Positions 50,524-59,530 of a DNA stretch of 64,000 bases are shown piece after piece (the stretch's first letter is position 1; each line of letters begins with the position of its first letter). The DNA is from Euzebya sp. (GTDB lineage Bacteria > Actinomycetota > Nitriliruptoria > Euzebyales > Euzebyaceae). The stretch lies in NCBI RefSeq assembly GCF_964222135.1, contig NZ_CAXQBR010000029.1:1-64000 (forward strand), given 5' to 3'. Position numbers and translations under genes: made by a program. A model generated the notes under the pieces. The model was not told the DNA's origin and did no database searches. It was given only the letters and a program-made list of their open reading frames with translations.

Positions 50524-50817
50524 ATGATCTTCCGGTCTGCGGACCGCACCCGCCGTCGTCTGGCCGCGCTGCACGCGGAGATCGGGGACCTCCGCGGCCG
50601 CCTCAGCGTCCTCGAGGAGCAGGTCACCTTCCTCGTCCAGGTCGAGGCGGATGCGGAGACCGAGGCGGTGGTCGGCGACACGCCGGTGCACGTCCGCGAG
50701 CACCGCACCGCCAGACGGGACCTGCAGCGCGCGCAGCGCGAGCGCGACGAGGTGCGACGCGCGATCGAGCAGCGCGTCGCCGAGCAGGACCGCCTGCTCG
50801 AGCAGCTCCTCGAGTGA
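50524..50817 (+). CDS. Small coiled-coil protein
   Basis: A 97-residue protein rich in Arg, Glu, Leu and Ala. Residues 10-45 (LAALHAEIGDLRGRLSVLEE) and 60-97 (ARRDLQRAQRERDEVRRAIE) have clear heptad patterns, so it should form a two-segment coiled coil. I know no function. GGAGGTGG precedes the ATG at good distance, which supports it as a real gene. It lies between the GGDEF gene (divergent) and the ANTAR regulator (same strand, about 90 bp away). Confidence 0.7.
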   Translation: MIFRSADRTRRRLAALHAEIGDLRGRLSVLEEQVTFLVQVEADAETEAVVGDTPVHVREHRTARRDLQRAQRERDEVRRAIEQRVAEQDRLLEQLLE

Positions 50818-50904
50818 CGCCGGCGGCCGGCGGACTTCAAGGCCGTCGTCCGCACCGCTAGATTGACCCCCGTCCCAGCGCCCCGACGTGGAAGGAAGCC
50901 CCGC

Positions 50905-51498
50905 ATGACCGACGCCGCAGCCGCCCCCATCCGCGTCCTGATCGCCGAGGACGAGGCGCTGATCCGCCTCGACCTCAAGGAGATGCTGGTCGAGGAGGGC
51001 TTCGAGGTGGTGGCGGAGGTCAGCGACGGGGCGACCGCGGTCCGCATGGCGCGCGAGCTGCGCCCCGACCTGTGCATCCTCGACCTCAAGATGCCGGTGA
51101 TGGACGGCATCCAGGCCGCGGAGCAGATCACGAACGAGCGGCTGTCGGCGGTCCTCATCCTGACCGCCTTCAGCCAGCGCGACCTGATCGAGAAGGCGCG
51201 CCGCGCCGGGGCGATGGCGTACCTGGTCAAGCCCTTCCAGAAGCACGACCTGCTGCCCGCCATCGAGATCGCCGCGGGCCGCTTCAAGGACCTGCAGGGG
51301 CTCGAGGCAGAGGTCGGGACCCTGACCGACCGGCTCGAGGCCCGCAAGGTCGTCGAGCGGGCGAAGGGGCTCTTGATGGAGCACGAGGGCATGACCGAGC
51401 CCGCGGCGTTCCGCTGGCTGCAGAAGGCGGCGATGGAGCAGCGGCTGACCATGAAGATCATCGCCGAGCAGGTCATCGCCGACCACGAGGCGCCCTGA
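50905..51498 (+). CDS. Response regulator with ANTAR RNA-binding output domain
   Basis: A 197-residue regulator resembling mycobacterial PdtaR. The receiver domain has RVLIAEDEALIRLDL (acidic pair), CILDLKMPVMDGI (phospho-accepting Asp), LILTAF and YLVKPFQ (Lys). Residues 130-190 form an ANTAR domain (RLEARKVVERAKGLLMEHEG, then EPAAFRWLQKAAMEQRL), which binds tandem hexaloop hairpins in mRNA and prevents termination. AAGGA precedes the ATG. No cognate kinase is adjacent. The two amino acid importers downstream are possible targets, but I did not find a clear ANTAR hairpin pair. Confidence 0.92.
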   Translation: MTDAAAAPIRVLIAEDEALIRLDLKEMLVEEGFEVVAEVSDGATAVRMARELRPDLCILDLKMPVMDGIQAAEQITNERLSAVLILTAFSQRDLIEKARRAGAMAYLVKPFQKHDLLPAIEIAAGRFKDLQGLEAEVGTLTDRLEARKVVERAKGLLMEHEGMTEPAAFRWLQKAAMEQRLTMKIIAEQVIADHEAP

Positions 51499-51575
51499 GC
51501 GCCGCACGTCCCGTCCCGCCTGCCTACGACCACGGTAGTATCCAACGCCCACCCAACCGACAAGGGGTTCCCGTC

Positions 51576-52502
51576 GTGAAGATCACACGTTTCACCTGGC
51601 TCGTCGCGCTGATGGCCGTCCTCGCCCTGGGGGCTGCCGCCTGCGGATCGGACGACGGGGGTGATGCTGCCACCGACGACACCGAGGCGATCGAGGACGT
51701 CGCCTCCGAGGCCGGTGACGCCGTCGACGAGGTCGCCGACGGGGCCGAGGACGCGCTCGGGGAGGCCGAGGCGTCGGCGGAGGAGGCCGCGGACTCCGGT
51801 GACCTGGGTCTGGCCGCCGAGGGGCAGATGGTCGTCGGGTCGGACATCGCGTTCGAGCCGTTCGAGTCGATCGTCGACGGCGAGCCGGTCGGCTTCGACA
51901 TCGACCTGATGGACGAGATCGCAAGCCGGATCGGTGTCGAGGTGGAGTACCAGAACACGCCGTTCGACACGATCTTCACCCAGCTCGCGAGCGGGGCGTT
52001 CGACGCCATCATCTCCGCCATCACGATCACCGACGAGCGCGACGAGACGATCGACTTCTCCGAGCCGTACTTCGCCGCGAACCAGGCCCTCGCGACCCCT
52101 GAGGGCTCGGACATCACCGGTGTCGCCGACCTCGGCAGCGAGACGGTCCTGGCCGTCCAGGCGGCAACCACCGGCGCGGACTACGCGTCGGAGACCTTCA
52201 CCGACGCCCAGATCCAGGAGTTCCCCACCTCCATCGACGCGTTCACCGCGATGGCCGCCGGCCAGGTGGACGCCGTCTTCATCGACCTGCCCGTCGTCGG
52301 CGAGCAGGTCGAGCAGGGCAACGCGGTGCTGGCCGAGGAGGTCGACACCGGCGAGCTCTACGGCATCGGCGTGCAGGAGGGCAACACCGCCCTCGTGACC
52401 GCGATCAACGGCGCGCTCGAGGAGATCATCGCGGACGGCACCTACGCCGAGATCTACGGCGAGTGGTTCGAGGGCGACGTCCCCGAGCAGTTCGCCAGCT
52501 GA
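51576..52502 (+). CDS. Polar amino acid ABC transporter, substrate-binding lipoprotein
   Basis: A 308-residue binding protein. A signal peptide ends at the lipobox LGAAAC, followed by an unusually acidic Ala/Asp/Glu stretch of about 55 residues. The SBP family 3 fold then begins at MVVGSDIAFEPFESIVDGEP and continues with GFDIDLMDEIASRIGV and TDERDETIDFSEPYF. Such proteins deliver glutamate, glutamine, arginine or similar substrates. GTG 51576 has AAGGGG upstream. A terminator-like hairpin separates it from the permease, which would give excess binding protein. Confidence 0.9.
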   Translation: MKITRFTWLVALMAVLALGAAACGSDDGGDAATDDTEAIEDVASEAGDAVDEVADGAEDALGEAEASAEEAADSGDLGLAAEGQMVVGSDIAFEPFESIVDGEPVGFDIDLMDEIASRIGVEVEYQNTPFDTIFTQLASGAFDAIISAITITDERDETIDFSEPYFAANQALATPEGSDITGVADLGSETVLAVQAATTGADYASETFTDAQIQEFPTSIDAFTAMAAGQVDAVFIDLPVVGEQVEQGNAVLAEEVDTGELYGIGVQEGNTALVTAINGALEEIIADGTYAEIYGEWFEGDVPEQFAS

Positions 52503-52513
52503 CCCAGCCGCAC

Positions 52514-52542
52514 GCACCCCCCGCCGCTCCGGTGGGGGGTGC
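52514..52542 (+). terminator. Intercistronic terminator-like hairpin
   Basis: GCACCCCCC (52514-52522) and GGGGGGTGC (52534-52542) form a 9-bp stem around 11 bases, 12 bp after the binding-protein stop. Partial termination here would lower permease and ATPase levels relative to the binding protein. Confidence 0.6.
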
Positions 52543-52668
52543 TCGCGTTCCGCGGCCCCTGGGTTCTGCGACTCTGCGCTCCGTGATCCTGCGGCCACCC
52601 GGCAGCCACTTCGCCTCCGCGCGGCAGAACATGTGCGAACATGACCGGCCATCGATCACAGCGAGGCC

Positions 52669-53832
52669 ATGACGGACACCACCGACGCTCGCGACGCGGT
52701 GCCGGCGGCGACCCCGCCGACGACCGGTCGGACGACCCCAGAAGCCGGCGACACGGCGCCCACGGCGGCGCTGGTCCTCGGCCTGCTCGCCCTCGTGGCG
52801 GCGCCGGTCGTGCTGTGGGTCGTCGACGTCGGGATCGCCGGTCTCGCCGTGCCGGTCGTCGGGTACGCCGCCAACGCACTGGCAAGGTCCTACGCCGCCC
52901 GGATCGACTACAGCCCTCCCGGCGACGGCGTGATGCGCCGGGCGCAGACCGGGCGCCTGGCCGGGATCGCCGGTGCCCTGGTGTTCGCCCTGGGCGGGCT
53001 CGTCACCTGGGTGGTCGGCAACGACCAGCTGGCCAGCCTGGGCACGCTGCTGTTCAACCCGGAGTTCTTCACCGAGGCGTTCCCCACCCTCCTGGCCGAG
53101 GGGCTGCGGATCACGCTGATCGTCTGGGTGGTCGCCGTCGTCCTCGGCCAGGTCCTCGGCGTGGTGCTGGCCCTCATGTCGATCTCGCGGCGGTTCCTGA
53201 TCCGGGCGCTGGCGAGCGTCTACATCGACATCTTCCGCGGCCTCCCGGCCATCATCACGATCGTCCTGGTCGGCTTCGCCCTGCCGCTCGCCGGCCTGCG
53301 GCCGTTCGGCCGCAACCAGATCTGGTACGCCGCGTTCGCCCTCGGCCTCGTCGCCACGGCCTACATCGGCGAGATCGTCCGCGCCGGCATCCAGTCGATC
53401 GAGGGCGGGCAGATGGAGGCAGCCCGGAGCCTCGGCATGCCCCACCAGCTGGCGATGCGGCTGATCGTGATCCCCCAGGGCATCCGCCGGGTCGTCCCGC
53501 CGCTGACGAACGAGTACATCGCCCTGCTGAAGGACACCTCGCTGATCTTCATCATCGGGCTGCCCGCCAGCTCGGGGTCGTTCTTCCAGGGACGGGACCT
53601 CTTCAGGGTCGGCCAGAACCTGGCGCAGCAGTACGGCAACTACTCCCCGGTCGTGCTGGCCGGCATCTTCTACCTGGTCCTCACCATCCCGCTGACGCGG
53701 CTGACCAACTACCTCGACCGGCGCCTCCGCGAGGGCCGGTCGGCGGAGGAGCGGTCGGTCGCCGCCGACGACGACGTGGTCGACGTCGGTGCCACGCACG
53801 GCCACGGCGGGGCGATCGGGGGCGGCGCGTGA
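52669..53832 (+). CDS. Polar amino acid ABC transporter, permease
   Basis: A 387-residue permease. The first 120 residues are extra to the family core: a Thr/Ala-rich start and two hydrophobic segments ([21 protein letters not shown] and [20 protein letters not shown]). The HisM/GlnP core begins near [20 protein letters not shown] and has [32 protein letters not shown] (EAA loop), [20 protein letters not shown] and SLIFIIG. The His-rich C-terminal tail is unusual. Its stop overlaps the ATPase GTG. Confidence 0.9.
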   Translation: MTDTTDARDAVPAATPPTTGRTTPEAGDTAPTAALVLGLLALVAAPVVLWVVDVGIAGLAVPVVGYAANALARSYAARIDYSPPGDGVMRRAQTGRLAGIAGALVFALGGLVTWVVGNDQLASLGTLLFNPEFFTEAFPTLLAEGLRITLIVWVVAVVLGQVLGVVLALMSISRRFLIRALASVYIDIFRGLPAIITIVLVGFALPLAGLRPFGRNQIWYAAFALGLVATAYIGEIVRAGIQSIEGGQMEAARSLGMPHQLAMRLIVIPQGIRRVVPPLTNEYIALLKDTSLIFIIGLPASSGSFFQGRDLFRVGQNLAQQYGNYSPVVLAGIFYLVLTIPLTRLTNYLDRRLREGRSAEERSVAADDDVVDVGATHGHGGAIGGGA

Positions 53833-54566
53833 CGGCCACGCCGCGGGTCGAGCTGCGGGACCTCCGGAAGTCCTTCGGGAACCTCGAGGTCCTCACCGGC
53901 ATCGACCTCGCCATCCAGACCGGTGAGGTCGTCGTGGTCGTCGGACCCTCCGGGTCGGGGAAGTCGACCATGCTGCGCTGCGTCAACCTGCTCGAGGAAC
54001 CGACGGGCGGGGCGGTCCTGCTCGACGGCATCGACATCACCGAGGAGGGGGTGAACGTCGACCGGATGCGCCAACGCGTCGGGATGGTCTTCCAGCAGTT
54101 CAACCTCTTCCCGCACATGACGGTCCTGCAGAACGTCACCGTCGCCCTCCGCAAGGTCAAGCGCATGGCGAAGGCGGAGGCGAACGACATCGGCCTCGCC
54201 CGGTTGCGCGAGGTCGAGCTGGCGCACAAGGCCGACGTCCGGCCGGCGCAGCTGTCCGGCGGCCAGCAGCAGCGGGTCGCGATCGCCCGAGCGCTCGCGA
54301 TGGCACCCGAGGTGATGCTCTTCGACGAGGTCACCTCCGCCCTCGACCCCGAGCTGGTCAAGGGCGTGCTCGACGTGATGGGCGACCTCGCCTCCCGCGG
54401 GATGACGATGATGGTCGTCACCCACGAGATGGGCTTCGCCCGCGAGGTCGCCGACCGCGTGATCTTCATGGACGGGGGCGTCGTCGTCGAGGACGGCCCG
54501 CCCGCGCAGATCATGGAGGACCCGCAGAGCGAGCGCCTGAAGGTCTTCCTGAGCCAGGTGTTGTGA
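53829..54566 (+). CDS. Polar amino acid ABC transporter, ATP-binding protein
   Basis: A 245-residue GlnQ-type ATPase. Walker A is GPSGSGKST, the Q loop [17 protein letters not shown], the signature [15 protein letters not shown], Walker [16 protein letters not shown] and the H loop VTHEMGFA. It powers import with the preceding permease, to which it is coupled by a GTGA overlap. The gene for the LivH-like permease begins 37 bp after its stop, suggesting that both importers share a transcript. Confidence 0.95.
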   Translation: MTATPRVELRDLRKSFGNLEVLTGIDLAIQTGEVVVVVGPSGSGKSTMLRCVNLLEEPTGGAVLLDGIDITEEGVNVDRMRQRVGMVFQQFNLFPHMTVLQNVTVALRKVKRMAKAEANDIGLARLREVELAHKADVRPAQLSGGQQQRVAIARALAMAPEVMLFDEVTSALDPELVKGVLDVMGDLASRGMTMMVVTHEMGFAREVADRVIFMDGGVVVEDGPPAQIMEDPQSERLKVFLSQVL

Positions 54567-54603
54567 GTCCCGTCCTGTGACAACCCCCGATCGAGGAGTG
54601 ACC

Positions 54604-55950
54604 GTGCGATCCACCGCGTCGAGGAGAGGACGCTGGGCCTGGCTGGTGGTGATGACCGCCGTGCTCGCCGCCGCGCTGCTGGTGCCCTCCGCCGCGGGGG
54701 CCCAGGACGAGCAGGGCGAGCGGGCCCTGGGTCGGGTCTTCAGCGGCACCGGTCAGGATCAGGAGCGCCACGCCGGGGTGACGATCACGGTCACCGACGC
54801 GGAGGGGGCCGAGGTCGGGTCGGCCGAGACCGACGACAACGGCGAGGTGCTGATCGACCTGCCCGGCCCGGGGGAGTACACCATCGCCCTCGACCCGGCC
54901 ACGCTGCCGGAGGGGCTGCTGCCCCGCGACGACGTCACCGAGCGCACCCAGACCGTCCAGGCGGGCCGTCAGGCGAACGCGCTGTTCCCGCTGGTGGAGG
55001 GGGACGGCACGGGACAGCCGGTCGCCGGCGCGGGGGACCGCGGGCGCTCGTTCACCGACCAGCTCGGCAGCGTCCCCCAGCTGACCCTCGACGGCATCAA
55101 GCTCGGGTCCATCATCGCCATCACGGCGATCGGCCTGTCCCTGATCTTCGGCACCACCGGCCTCATCAACTTCGCCCACGGCGAGCTGGTCACCCTCGGC
55201 GCGGTCGTGGCGTTCTTCTTCAACGCCTCGGCGGGCGGGCCCCGCTGGCACCTCCTCCTCGCCGTCGTCCCCGCGGTGCTGGTCGGCGCGCTGGGCGGCG
55301 CGACGCTCGAGACCGCCGTGTGGCGGCCCCTGCGTCGCCGCGGCGTCGGCCTGATCTCGATGCTGGTGATCTCGATCGGCCTGATGTTCGTGATCCGGAA
55401 CGTCATCCTGATCGTCTACGGCGGCGGGACCCGACCGTTCGCCGACTACAACATCCAGTCCGCCATCCGCTTCGCGGGCGTCGCCATCCCCCCGCGGGAC
55501 CTGGCGATCATCGTCATCTCCCTGGTGGTCCTCGTCGGCGTCGGGCTGATGCTGAACCGCACCCGGATCGGCAAGGCGCTCCGCGCCGTCGCGGACAACC
55601 GCGACCTGGCGGAGTCGTCCGGCATCGACGTCGAGCGGGTCATCCGCTTCGTGTGGCTCCTCGGCGGGGGGCTGGCGGCCTTCGGGGGCGTCCTGCTGGG
55701 GTCGACCGAGCAGGTCAACCAGAACATGGGCTTCAACCTGCTGCTGCTGATGTTCGCCGGGATCATCCTCGGCGGGATCGGGACCGCTTACGGCGCCATG
55801 GTCGGATCGCTGATCGTCGGGATCGTGAGCCAGGTGTCCACGGCGTTCTTCAGCGTCCAGCTCAAGTTCGTGTGGGCGCTGCTGATCCTCATCATCGTCC
55901 TGCTGATCCGGCCACAGGGCCTGCTCGGCCGTCGAGAGCGCTTCGGGTAG
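54604..55950 (+). CDS. livH: Branched-chain amino acid ABC transporter permease (LivH) with extra N-terminal domain
   Basis: A 448-residue protein. A signal-peptide-like segment (LVVMTAVLAAALLVPSAAGAQ) is followed by about 100 residues containing a predicted beta-sandwich (HAGVTITVTDAEGAEVGSAE, then TDDNGEVLIDLPGPGEYTI), of carboxypeptidase-regulatory-like type. The LivH membrane core starts near LTLDGIKLGSIIAITAIGLS and shows TTGLINFAHGELVTLGAV, RTRIGKALRAVADNRDLAES and GIILGGIGTAYGAMVGSLI. Usual LivH proteins have about 290-310 residues and lack this front part. GTG 54604 has GAGGAG five bases upstream. Confidence 0.88.
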   Translation: MRSTASRRGRWAWLVVMTAVLAAALLVPSAAGAQDEQGERALGRVFSGTGQDQERHAGVTITVTDAEGAEVGSAETDDNGEVLIDLPGPGEYTIALDPATLPEGLLPRDDVTERTQTVQAGRQANALFPLVEGDGTGQPVAGAGDRGRSFTDQLGSVPQLTLDGIKLGSIIAITAIGLSLIFGTTGLINFAHGELVTLGAVVAFFFNASAGGPRWHLLLAVVPAVLVGALGGATLETAVWRPLRRRGVGLISMLVISIGLMFVIRNVILIVYGGGTRPFADYNIQSAIRFAGVAIPPRDLAIIVISLVVLVGVGLMLNRTRIGKALRAVADNRDLAESSGIDVERVIRFVWLLGGGLAAFGGVLLGSTEQVNQNMGFNLLLLMFAGIILGGIGTAYGAMVGSLIVGIVSQVSTAFFSVQLKFVWALLILIIVLLIRPQGLLGRRERFG

Positions 55951-55963
55951 CGGGAGAACTGCG

Positions 55964-57001
55964 ATGGAGCTCACCAACGTCCTGTACGACGGCCTCCGCG
56001 CCGCGATCGGCCTCGAGGCGGTCGTCTACGCGCTGGCCGCGATCGGCCTGAACATCCACTTCGGCTACACCGGCCTGCTGAACTTCGGGCAGGTCGGGTT
56101 CATGCTGCTCGGCGCCTACGGCGTCGCGATCACCGCACGGCCGTGCGCCGACGTGGCGGCGACCCAGACCGCCGCGGAGCAGATCGGCCCGTGCGGGCAG
56201 CCCCTCGCCCTCGGCGTCCTCGTCGGCATCGGCCTGGCCGTGGTGCTGGCCCTGCTGCTCGGGGTCCCGACCCTCCGCCTGCGGGCGGACTACCTCGCGA
56301 TCACGACGATCGCGGCCGGGGAGATCCTGCGGTTCGTGTTCCGCTCGGATTCCGCGCAGGCGCTGACCAACTCGGTGTTCGGCATCCAGCAGTTCGCCGG
56401 CGACATCTACGCGATCAACCCGATCCCGGACGGCCGCTACTTCGGCCAGCTGAACTTCTCCGAGCGCCAGCTCTGGGTGATGGTGCTGGGCTGGGGGCTC
56501 GTGGCGCTGCTGTGCGCGTGGACGTGGCTGCTCATGCGCTCGCCGTGGGGACGGGTGCTCAAGTCCATCCGCGAGGACGAGGACGCCGCCCGCGCCCTCG
56601 GCAAGAACGTGTTCAGCTACAAGATGCAGGCGCTGGTCCTCGGCGGCGTGTTCGGCGCCCTGGGCGGGATCTTCCTCGCCATGGGCACCCAGGCGGTCAA
56701 CCCCGACACCTACATCCCCATCCGGACGTTCTTCGCCTACGTCATCATCATCCTGGGAGGGACCGGCACGATCCTCGGGCCCGTGGTCGGCACGTTCCTG
56801 TTCCTGTTCCTGACCGCCGGCCTCGAGACGCTCATGCGCGAGCTGATCACCGGCGGCGTGATCAGCGAGGCGGTGATCGGCCTGCCCGAGGTCGGCCCCA
56901 TCCGCTTCATCATGGTCGGCCTGATGCTCGCGCTGCTCATGGCGTTCAGGCCGCAGGGCCTGCTCGGCAACCGAGAGGAGATGCTGCTCGATGCCCGTTG
57001 A
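55964..57001 (+). CDS. livM: Branched-chain amino acid ABC transporter permease (LivM)
   Basis: A 345-residue permease with eight to ten membrane segments. ALAAIGLNIHFGYTGLLNFG is the family's early block, TLRLRADYLAITTIAAGEIL the next, and RVLKSIREDEDAARALGKNV the cytoplasmic coupling loop, with GTGTILGPVVGTFLF near the end. An extracytoplasmic loop has two cysteines (PCADVAATQTAAEQIGPC), probably a disulfide. It begins 13 bp after livH, and livG starts before its end. Confidence 0.94.
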   Translation: MELTNVLYDGLRAAIGLEAVVYALAAIGLNIHFGYTGLLNFGQVGFMLLGAYGVAITARPCADVAATQTAAEQIGPCGQPLALGVLVGIGLAVVLALLLGVPTLRLRADYLAITTIAAGEILRFVFRSDSAQALTNSVFGIQQFAGDIYAINPIPDGRYFGQLNFSERQLWVMVLGWGLVALLCAWTWLLMRSPWGRVLKSIREDEDAARALGKNVFSYKMQALVLGGVFGALGGIFLAMGTQAVNPDTYIPIRTFFAYVIIILGGTGTILGPVVGTFLFLFLTAGLETLMRELITGGVISEAVIGLPEVGPIRFIMVGLMLALLMAFRPQGLLGNREEMLLDAR

Positions 57002-57929
57002 GGAGACCGAGCCCACGTCGTCGTCGCGGGTCGCGGACCCGTCCGCACCGTCGCGTGCCGCAGCGGCACGGGCGGCGCTCGCGGACGTGCCGGCCGAGCC
57101 GGGGGTCCCCAAGCCCGACCCGGTGCTGATCGTCGACGGGGTCACCCGCCGCTTCGGCGGACTCACCGCCGTCGACGTGGAGCACCTCGAGATCCAGCGC
57201 GGGCTGATCACCGCGCTGATCGGCCCGAACGGCGCCGGCAAGACCACCTTCTTCAACCTGATGACCGGCTTCGACCGGCCCGACGAGGGGACCTGGTCCT
57301 TCGACGGCCACGACCTGGGTGGCGTGCCGGCGCACAAGGTCGCCCAGTACGGGATGGTCCGGACCTTCCAGCTGACGAAGTCCCTCAACCTGATGAGCGT
57401 CATCGAGAACATGCGGCTGGCTGGCACCGGCCAGACCGGTGAGCGGTTCCTCCCCGCGATCATCCCGGGGATGTGGCGGTCCCAGGAGCGGGCGATCACC
57501 GAGCGGGCGGACGAGCTCCTCGCGCGCTTCAAGCTGGACGCGAAGCGCGAGGACCTGGCCGGGACGCTGTCCGGCGGGCAGCGCAAGCTCCTCGAGATGG
57601 CCCGGGCGCTGATGGTGGAGCCGGAGCTCGTGTGCCTGGACGAGCCGATGGCGGGGGTCAACCCGGCGCTGGTCCAGTCCCTCCTCGGCCACGTGAAGGG
57701 CCTGCGGGACGAGCTCGGCATGACCGTCGTCTTCGTCGAGCACGACATGGACGTCGTCATGGACATCTCCGACTGGGTCGTCGTGATGGCGGAGGGACGG
57801 GTGATCGCCGAGGGCCCGCCGGCATCCATCGGCACGAACGAGACCGTCGTCCGGGCCTACCTGGGCGGTTCGGAGGGGGAGGGCGAGATGTCCCTCGCCG
57901 ACATCGAGGCAGCGGAGGACACGCCGTGA
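56991..57929 (+). CDS. livG: Branched-chain amino acid ABC transporter ATPase (LivG)
   Basis: A 312-residue ATPase. Walker A is GPNGAGKTT, the family insertion VRTFQLTKSLNLMSVIENMR follows, the signature is LSGGQRKLLEMARAL, Walker B LVCLDEPMAGVNPAL and the H loop VFVEHDMDVVMD. An Ala/Ser-rich N-terminal extension of about 40 residues precedes the ABC core, longer than usual. It overlaps livM by 11 bases and livF by four. Confidence 0.94.
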   Translation: MPVEETEPTSSSRVADPSAPSRAAAARAALADVPAEPGVPKPDPVLIVDGVTRRFGGLTAVDVEHLEIQRGLITALIGPNGAGKTTFFNLMTGFDRPDEGTWSFDGHDLGGVPAHKVAQYGMVRTFQLTKSLNLMSVIENMRLAGTGQTGERFLPAIIPGMWRSQERAITERADELLARFKLDAKREDLAGTLSGGQRKLLEMARALMVEPELVCLDEPMAGVNPALVQSLLGHVKGLRDELGMTVVFVEHDMDVVMDISDWVVVMAEGRVIAEGPPASIGTNETVVRAYLGGSEGEGEMSLADIEAAEDTP

Positions 57930-58783
57930 GCGACCAGCCCACCCCGGACGCCCCCACCCACGACCAGCAGATCGCCGCGGAGCGCCAGCGCGTCGTCGAC
58001 GAGGCCGCCGGCCACCACGGCGCCGAGGCGCTCAGCGAGGCCGGCCGGCCGCCCAGCCCCGAGGAGTCGATCCTGTACGCCGAGGAGGTGGTCGCGGGCT
58101 ACGTGCCCGGCGTCGACATCCTGACCGGCACCAACCTCCACGTCCGCGAGGGCGAGCTGGTCGGCATCATCGGCCCGAACGGCGCGGGCAAGTCCACGTT
58201 GATCAAGGCGATGTTCGGGCTCGTCGACATCCGCAGCGGCCGGGTCGTGCTGCGCGACGACGACATCACCGGCCTGACGGCCCACGAGCTGGTCGACAAG
58301 GGCGTCGGCTACGTCCCCCAGACGAAGAACGTGTTCCCCTCGCTGACGATCGAGGAGAACCTCCAGATGGGGATCTACCTGCGGCCCAAGCAGTTCGCGG
58401 AGCGGTTCGAGTTCGTCGCCGGCCTGTTCCCCAAGCTGCTCGATCGCCGCAAGCAGCGCGCGGGGTCGCTGTCGGGCGGTGAGCGCCAGATGGTCGCGAT
58501 GGGCCGCGCGCTGATGATGGACCCCGGCGTGCTGTTCCTCGACGAGCCGTCTGCCGGCCTCTCACCGGCCAACCAGGGCGTGGTCTTCCACCGCGTGAAG
58601 CAGATCAACGACGCCGGCGTCACGATCGTGATGGTCGAGCAGAACGCCCAGCAGTGCCTGCGGATCTGCGACCGCGGCTACGTCCTCGACCAGGGACGTG
58701 ACGCGTACACCGGCACCGGGGACGAGCTGCTCCACGACCCGAAGGTCGTGGAGCTCTACCTCGGCACGCTCGTCAAGGCCTGA
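57926..58783 (+). CDS. livF: Branched-chain amino acid ABC transporter ATPase (LivF)
   Basis: A 285-residue ATPase. About 50 acidic, Gln/Ala-rich residues precede the core. Walker A is GPNGAGKST, YVPQTKNVFPSLTIEENLQM is the LivF Q-loop region, LSGGERQMVAMGRAL the signature, VLFLDEPSAGLSPAN Walker B and IVMVEQNAQQCLRICDRGYV the H-loop region (Q-N in place of His is normal for LivF). GTG 57926 overlaps livG. It is the last gene of the importer array; no LivK-type binding protein follows. Confidence 0.94.
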   Translation: MSDQPTPDAPTHDQQIAAERQRVVDEAAGHHGAEALSEAGRPPSPEESILYAEEVVAGYVPGVDILTGTNLHVREGELVGIIGPNGAGKSTLIKAMFGLVDIRSGRVVLRDDDITGLTAHELVDKGVGYVPQTKNVFPSLTIEENLQMGIYLRPKQFAERFEFVAGLFPKLLDRRKQRAGSLSGGERQMVAMGRALMMDPGVLFLDEPSAGLSPANQGVVFHRVKQINDAGVTIVMVEQNAQQCLRICDRGYVLDQGRDAYTGTGDELLHDPKVVELYLGTLVKA

Positions 58784-58787
58784 CGGG

Positions 58788-58805
58788 GGAGGGGCCTACC
58801 CCTCC
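58788..58805. terminator. Convergent-gene hairpin
   Basis: GGAGGGG (58788-58794), CCTA, CCCCTCC (58799-58805). It lies just after the livF stop, and its loop contains the stop codon of the minus-strand thioredoxin gene, so it could end transcription from both sides. Confidence 0.5.
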
Positions 58806-59530
58806 TCCGCTGGCGCCGGCTCCTCGCCCGCAGCCAGGGCGGTCGCCTGCTCGAACTGCTCGGGCTCGATCCGGCCCGCGTAGCGGGCGACGACCTCGCC
58901 CTCGGCGTTGACGAAGGTCCACATCGGGGTGCCCTGCAGACCCCAGGCGTCGGCGATCGCGTCCTCGGAGTCGACGATCACCTGGCCCGGCCAGCCCTCG
59001 CGCTCCAGCCACTCGTCCGGCGGCCAGTTCGGGCGGGACGGGTCGTGGAACGTCGACACCGCGACGATCTCGACGCCGTCAGCGACCAGGCCCTCCTCGA
59101 CCCAGTCGGCGACCAGCGGCGCCTCCTCCTGGCAGTGGGGGCACCAGTGCGCCATGAACGCGATGGCCTGGGCCTGCCCCTCGGCGCCGATCGTGATCGG
59201 GTCGCCCTCAGGCGTGAACCCGGTGGCGTCCGGGGCGTCCATCCCTACCGCGGCGTCGTCAGCCCCCGCGGAGGTGGCGGGCGGCAAGGCCGTCTGGCCC
59301 TCCTCGATCGTGGCGGCCTCGACGCCGAGGCTGGCGTCGCTGCCCTGGATCAGCAGGTAGCCGATGCCGCCGACCAGGGCGACGCCGACCAGGACGGCCA
59401 GGACCATGAAGACGGTCCGCTGGGCGCCGGCCTTGCGCTGCTGCTGGGCCTCCCGGTCCAGGCGCTCCTGGCGTCGGGCCTTCTGGCGCTCCCGCTTGGA
59501 CATCTCATCGGGGTTCATGTCTGTGCTCAT
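58796..59530 (-). CDS. Membrane-anchored thioredoxin-like protein
   Basis: A 244-residue protein. A highly charged cytoplasmic start (SKRERQKARRQERLDREAQQ) precedes one transmembrane helix (VFMVLAVLVGVALVGGIGYL). An extracytoplasmic TlpA/DsbA-like domain follows, with active site FMAHWCPHCQEEAPLVADW and cis-Pro block WGLQGTPMWTFVN. WCPHC resembles DsbA-type oxidoreductases. The next gene on this strand, upstream, is DsbB, with a four-base ATGA overlap, so the pair probably forms a disulfide-generating relay. Confidence 0.88.
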   Translation of the reverse strand: MSTDMNPDEMSKRERQKARRQERLDREAQQQRKAGAQRTVFMVLAVLVGVALVGGIGYLLIQGSDASLGVEAATIEEGQTALPPATSAGADDAAVGMDAPDATGFTPEGDPITIGAEGQAQAIAFMAHWCPHCQEEAPLVADWVEEGLVADGVEIVAVSTFHDPSRPNWPPDEWLEREGWPGQVIVDSEDAIADAWGLQGTPMWTFVNAEGEVVARYAGRIEPEQFEQATALAAGEEPAPAEEG

